Source: UBA2357 sp002344625 (GTDB lineage Bacteria; Pseudomonadota; Gammaproteobacteria; Burkholderiales; Rhodocyclaceae). Taken from it: DNA of 64,000 nucleotides. This document shows, piece by piece, positions 60,658 to 64,000 of the stretch. The position numbers and the translations under genes were made by a program. The stretch is taken from the NCBI GenBank assembly GCA_937995335.1, contig CALKIH010000049.1, forward strand, positions 62,001 to 126,000, read 5' to 3'. Below the pieces are notes generated by a model that searched no databases, was not told where the DNA came from, and saw only the letters and a list, made by a program, of their open reading frames with translations. Each line of letters starts with the position of its first letter. Position 1 is the stretch's first letter.

Positions 60658-62042
60658 TGAGTCGAATCCTGCCCTGATTGGGTTTCCATTCTAGCGCGAT
60701 TGCCACCTTGCTCGCTCGTTGGAAAGACGAGCCGGACCCGCAGGCCGGTAGGTGTGACCGAGCCCAGTTCGACGGATCCGCCATGCGCGCGCATCACCCG
60801 GTCGACGATCGCAAGGCCCAGTCCGGCGCCCTTGGTGTCGGAACGCGCATCCACCAGGCGGGTGAACGGCTGGAGCATCCTGCGCTGGTCAGCCTCCGGT
60901 ATGCCTGGACCTTGATCGCTGACTTCGACGATCGCCTCGAGCGGCGTGCAGAAAACAGCGATACGAATCGGTTCGCGTGCGCCGGCGTAACGAATCGCGT
61001 TGTCGATCAGGTTCGCCAGCGCTCGCCGGAACGGAAGCGGGCGGATGGGCAACACCAGGATGTCGGGAATCTCGAGCCTCAGATCAGCTCCTCGGAGTCG
61101 ATATGGTTCGGCGAGTTCCCGGACGATCTGGGCAAGATCGGTCGGGCGGGTGAGATCCTCGGATTCGCCGCGGCCGAAGTCGAGAAACTGGCCGATGATC
61201 CGGTCCATTTCCTCGATGTCCGAGACCATCGCCTGCACCTCGGTCTCAGGTGCTCCGGACATCTCGATCCCGAGTCTGAGCCGTGCGAGCGGCGTGCGCA
61301 GATCGTGGGAAACACCCGCCAGTATCAAGGCCCGCTCCGCATCGGTGCGAGCCAGGTCGCCGGCCATCTGATTGAAGGCGTGGGCCACCGTCGCGATTTC
61401 TTGCGGGCCGTCCTCGGGCAGGAGAGGGGGGCGGTGTCCTTCGCCCACGAGGCGGGCCGAGCGCGCAACGCTGCGCAACGGGGCGCTGATCCGCGACACG
61501 ATCAAAAAGGATCCCACCAGCGCGACGAGCAGCGCACCGCCCCCCCACATCAGCCAGTCCAGGGCGCTACCCTGCTGCAAGCGTTCGGGGGGCAGCATGA
61601 CCCAGAAATGATCGGGGTCTTCCGGGTCGAGTCTGAAACTGACCCAGAATCCATCGAGCGTCTTCCAGCGCGAGGCAAGCTGGGTGAATTCTCCCAGTTG
61701 CCTGCGGATCTCGGACGAAAGCAGATCCATTGGCCGTGTTCGGGGCAGTGGCAGAATCTCGTCCGAATCCTCGGCCGGGTAGATCCGGATGCCCTCCAGG
61801 GCGGCGAGATCGATCAGGAGTTCGGTGCGCCGCGACACCTCGGCGTTGATCAGTGCGGTCCGGGTGAGATTGACCACGCTGACCACCATCTGAGCCAGAT
61901 CGCGGGCGCGGGCAGGCTCCTGGAAGTGGGTGAATATGCGGGACCACGCCGCGAGCGCAAAAATCAGTACCAGCGCGATCAGCAGAAACGTCTGCCACAG
62001 CAGCGTTCGCGGCATCAGCCGCTCGATCGCGCGCTTCAACAT
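60654..62042 (-). CDS. envZ: EnvZ-type sensor histidine kinase
   Basis: 462 aa. TM1 ~16-34, a periplasmic domain, TM2 ~165-184, HAMP (~186-235), DHp with H246 (GVSHDLRTPLARLRLGIEM) and HATPase (NLIDNAIRYAG, SDQGPGIP, KGAGLGLAIVDRV). Acts with the adjacent OmpR; phosphorylates it in response to osmotic or envelope signals. Confidence 0.93.
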   Translation of the reverse strand: MLKRAIERLMPRTLLWQTFLLIALVLIFALAAWSRIFTHFQEPARARDLAQMVVSVVNLTRTALINAEVSRRTELLIDLAALEGIRIYPAEDSDEILPLPRTRPMDLLSSEIRRQLGEFTQLASRWKTLDGFWVSFRLDPEDPDHFWVMLPPERLQQGSALDWLMWGGGALLVALVGSFLIVSRISAPLRSVARSARLVGEGHRPPLLPEDGPQEIATVAHAFNQMAGDLARTDAERALILAGVSHDLRTPLARLRLGIEMSGAPETEVQAMVSDIEEMDRIIGQFLDFGRGESEDLTRPTDLAQIVRELAEPYRLRGADLRLEIPDILVLPIRPLPFRRALANLIDNAIRYAGAREPIRIAVFCTPLEAIVEVSDQGPGIPEADQRRMLQPFTRLVDARSDTKGAGLGLAIVDRVMRAHGGSVELGSVTPTGLRVRLVFPTSEQGGNRARMETQSGQDSTQ

Positions 62043-62084
62043 TTCATCGTTCCGCCAGGCCGTGCCGCGTGCCGATCCGCCCGG

Positions 62085-62819
62085 TCATTCGCCCGTGGCC
62101 GTCACTTCTTCCGGTACGAAGACGTAGCCAAAACCCCACACCGTTTGTATGTAGCGCGGTTTGGACGGATCGTCCTCGACCAGCTTGCGCAGGCGGCTGA
62201 CCTGTACGTCGATCGCACGGTCGAACACGCCGTACTCGCGGCCGCGCGCCAGTTCCATCAGCTTGTCCCGCGACAGGGGCTGGCGCGGATGCTGCAGCAG
62301 AACCTTCAGGAGCGAGAACTCACCAGTGGTCAGCGAAATCTCTTCGTCGTCGCGCATCAGCGATCGGGTACCGAGATTCACCTGGACCCGCCCGAACCGG
62401 ACGATCTCGTCATCGACCGTCGGCGCGCCCGGCAGCACGGCCGGGCGCCGGCGCATGACGGCATGTACGCGGGCCACCAGTTCGCGCGGATTGAATGGTT
62501 TGGGCAAGTAATCATCGGCCCCCATCTCGAGTCCGATGATGCGATCGACCTCGTCGCCCTTGGCGGTCAGCATCACGATCGGCATCGTGTTCTCGGCTGC
62601 GCGCAGGCGCCGGCAGATCGCGAGTCCGTCTTCGCCTGGCAGCATCAGGTCGAGCACCATCAGATCGAAGTGTTCACGATGCAGGGCGCGGTCCATCGCG
62701 CTTCCGTCCTGTACCGCCTTGACGGTGAAGCCCTGTTCGAGCAGGTAGCGTGACAACAGATCGCGCAAACGCGCGTCGTCATCGACGATCAATACCTTGT
62801 AGCGTGTCTTAGTATTCAT
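62085..62819 (-). CDS. ompR: OmpR-type response regulator
   Basis: 244 aa. Receiver with D57 as phospho-acceptor (FDLMVLDLMLPGEDGL), acidic D13-D14-D15 pocket, and K in MLTAKGDE; a C-terminal winged helix (SRLRKLVEDDPSKPRYIQTVWGFGYVF). First gene of the minus-strand chain through to the parvulin. Start at 62819 matches OmpR (239 aa). Confidence 0.95.
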   Translation of the reverse strand: MNTKTRYKVLIVDDDARLRDLLSRYLLEQGFTVKAVQDGSAMDRALHREHFDLMVLDLMLPGEDGLAICRRLRAAENTMPIVMLTAKGDEVDRIIGLEMGADDYLPKPFNPRELVARVHAVMRRRPAVLPGAPTVDDEIVRFGRVQVNLGTRSLMRDDEEISLTTGEFSLLKVLLQHPRQPLSRDKLMELARGREYGVFDRAIDVQVSRLRKLVEDDPSKPRYIQTVWGFGYVFVPEEVTATGE

Positions 62820-63019
62820 GCTTGTCATCGTAACTTGCGCCGACGCTCCATGCCAGAGGCCGAATCCCGATCCGGGCAACGGGCGGGTAACGCTTCGTAA
62901 GGCACGGGGCCAGGCGACACACCCACTTACAATGAACGCTCCGGAAGTCCCGCGGCGTAGTGCTCGCGGTGCCGTTTGGGTGTATTTTTCGCCTATTCAA
63001 ATTTTTGTTCCCGGCGCCA

Positions 63020-63397
63020 ATGAAAAGCGAGAGCAAGACCTGTCGGGCCGGATCGGAGGTCGCCGACTTCCCCGGCGTCAAACCTGCCTGCGCGTGGCGG
63101 ATGCGGTTTGTCGCGGTCGCCGGACTGGTCATGGCCGGTGCGGCGATGTTCCCTGCACCGGCGTTGGCCGAAGCGGCCAATCCAGGGGTGGCTGAGATCG
63201 TGGGGAATAAACGGCCGAAAGCCGAACGCCATATGGAGTTGCGCAAGGTACTGAGCGCACCCCAGGAGGTCGGCACGGAGCGCGATGGCCGGCGCAAACT
63301 GTCGGCCGAGGAACGCAATGCCTTGCGCGAGTCGATGCGGGGCGTCTACGACGGCCGCGAGCCGCGCGAGGAAAGAGGCTTCAAGCCGCGCCCCTGA
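63020..63397 (+). CDS. Small secreted protein of unknown function
   Basis: 125 aa from 63020, or 98 from the internal ATG 63101, where a clean signal peptide (MRFVAVAGLVMAGAAMFPAPALA) begins. The mature part is basic/acidic and rich in Arg, Glu and Lys (RHMELRKVLSAPQEVG, SAEERNALRESMRGVYDGREP). No family recognised. Neither start has a strong SD. It sits between the divergent ompR and tsaB. Confidence 0.6.
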   Translation: MKSESKTCRAGSEVADFPGVKPACAWRMRFVAVAGLVMAGAAMFPAPALAEAANPGVAEIVGNKRPKAERHMELRKVLSAPQEVGTERDGRRKLSAEERNALRESMRGVYDGREPREERGFKPRP

Positions 63398-63474
63398 GGC
63401 GCTGTCCACCACCGGGCCCATTGGCCGTTTCGGTGCCGCGGCGTGCCGGATCGCGATTCACGGCCTGAAGCGTT

Positions 63475-63480
63475 TAGAAT
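63475..63480 (+). promoter_or_regulatory. tsaB -10 box, near-leaderless
   Basis: TAGAAT ends 9 nt before the tsaB ATG at 63490, giving a predicted 3-nt leader. The -35 is weak and there is no SD. Confidence 0.45.
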
Positions 63481-63489
63481 CTCGGCCTT

Positions 63490-64000
63490 ATGAAGATTCT
63501 AGCCATCGAAACCTCGTGCGAGCATGCCAGCGTGGCCCTGTCCTTGGACGACGGGTTGCGCGAGCGCGTGCTCGAGGGACATGCCAACCATTCCGAACAT
63601 CTGCTTGCAAGCGTCACTGCGCTGTTGCGGGAGGCCGACCTTCCGCTCGGGGCGCTCGACGGGATCGCCTTCGGCGCGGGGCCTGGCGCATTCACCGGCC
63701 TGCGTCTCGCGTGCGGTGTCGCACAAGGACTCGCGATGGGCGCCGGACTCGGCGTAGCGGCGATCTCCAGCCTGGCCGCGCTGGCAGTTCAGGAAGAACA
63801 AGCGGACAAAGTGTTCGTCATTACCGATGCGCGCATGGGGGAGGTCTATTCGGCGGCCTATCGCGTGAACCGCGGATCCGCCGTCGAGATGTCTGCGCCG
63901 GCATGCTCGCCTCCCGGCCGCGTGCGCCTGCCCGATACAGGTGATTGGGTGCTGGCCGGCTCCGGCCTCGCCGTTTATGAAGACGATTTGCGTGGGGTGC
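63490..64000 (+). CDS. tsaB: tRNA t6A modification protein TsaB, 3' partial
   Basis: MKILAIETSCEHASVALSLDDG, HSEHLLASVTALLREADL and GAGPGAFTGLRLACGVAQGLA are TsaB signatures (ASKHA fold, pseudo-ATPase). It works with TsaC, TsaD and TsaE to make N6-threonylcarbamoyladenosine on ANN-reading tRNAs. 170 codons are visible; the frame is open at the window end (typical length ~230). Confidence 0.95.
   Translation, partial: MKILAIETSCEHASVALSLDDGLRERVLEGHANHSEHLLASVTALLREADLPLGALDGIAFGAGPGAFTGLRLACGVAQGLAMGAGLGVAAISSLAALAVQEEQADKVFVITDARMGEVYSAAYRVNRGSAVEMSAPACSPPGRVRLPDTGDWVLAGSGLAVYEDDLRGV

Noticed and set aside
1..64000. CRISPR arrays, rRNA and tRNA genes
   Set aside because: No regular repeat-spacer pattern and no tRNA or rRNA signature was seen by eye; a dedicated search was not possible.

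Overview
The window reads as a chromosomal segment of a high-GC betaproteobacterium. The pointers are CcoG, EnvZ/OmpR, a RelA-type (p)ppGpp synthetase, Ppk1/Ppx, ETF plus acyl-CoA dehydrogenase, a PHB-depolymerase-type esterase, and the small-gene chain globin-YciB-YciI-BolA-parvulin. Rhodocyclales (Azoarcus/Thauera-like) is my best guess, but that is inference from gene content. I saw no rRNA, tRNA, CRISPR array or intact insertion sequence. Both ends cut genes: a MocR-type aminotransferase domain on the left and tsaB on the right.

Layout. 1-13.6 kb: ccoG, a TerC/CBS membrane protein, a YgiW-like OB-fold protein, an AcpH-like protein, a CPA1 Na+/H+ antiporter, an RND pump with its adaptor, yaaA and an M14 carboxypeptidase. 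13.6-24.9 kb: the accessory region of most interest. 25-30.5 kb: serB, aroG and mfd. 30.5-31.8 kb: a lower-GC patch with a lone methyltransferase and a 14-bp tandem repeat. 31.8-42.6 kb: hydrolases, a long CoA-transferase, an AmmeMemoRadiSam A/B pair, ispD-ispF, a host-attachment-type protein, an esterase, a flavodoxin, mtfA and an EamA transporter. 42.7-48.8 kb: relA, ppk1 and ppx. 49-57.5 kb: an ECHDC3-like protein, TatD, an MCP, a TetR regulator with a palindromic operator, etfBA, a CbiM-like membrane protein and an acyl-CoA dehydrogenase. 57.5-62.8 kb: a tightly overlapping minus-strand chain ompR-envZ-persulfide dioxygenase-globin-yciB-yciI-bolA-parvulin, ending at a strong terminator.

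The candidate undescribed system lies at 13.6-24.9 kb. A Crp-family regulator diverges, across only 24 bp, from a CHASE2-class III nucleotide cyclase. Next come a FecR-TPR-beta-barrel outer-membrane protein (with a one-base frameshift) and a Cys-rich lipoprotein. Converging on these is a minus-strand operon: an 88-aa precursor with a double-glycine leader, a nine-cysteine protein of unknown function, a 13-bp intercistronic hairpin, an HlyD-type adaptor and a C39-peptidase ABC exporter. A near-consensus CRP operator (CGTGA-N6-TCACA) sits upstream of the precursor gene, at the distance expected for class I activation of a plausible -10 box. Together these suggest a cyclic-nucleotide-controlled peptide secretion locus with an envelope sensor. 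The link is inferred from synteny, motifs and the operator.

Four otherwise ordinary genes (ispD, relA, tsaB, yciB) have a -10-like hexamer ending 7-12 nt before the ATG, which predicts leaderless or nearly leaderless transcripts.
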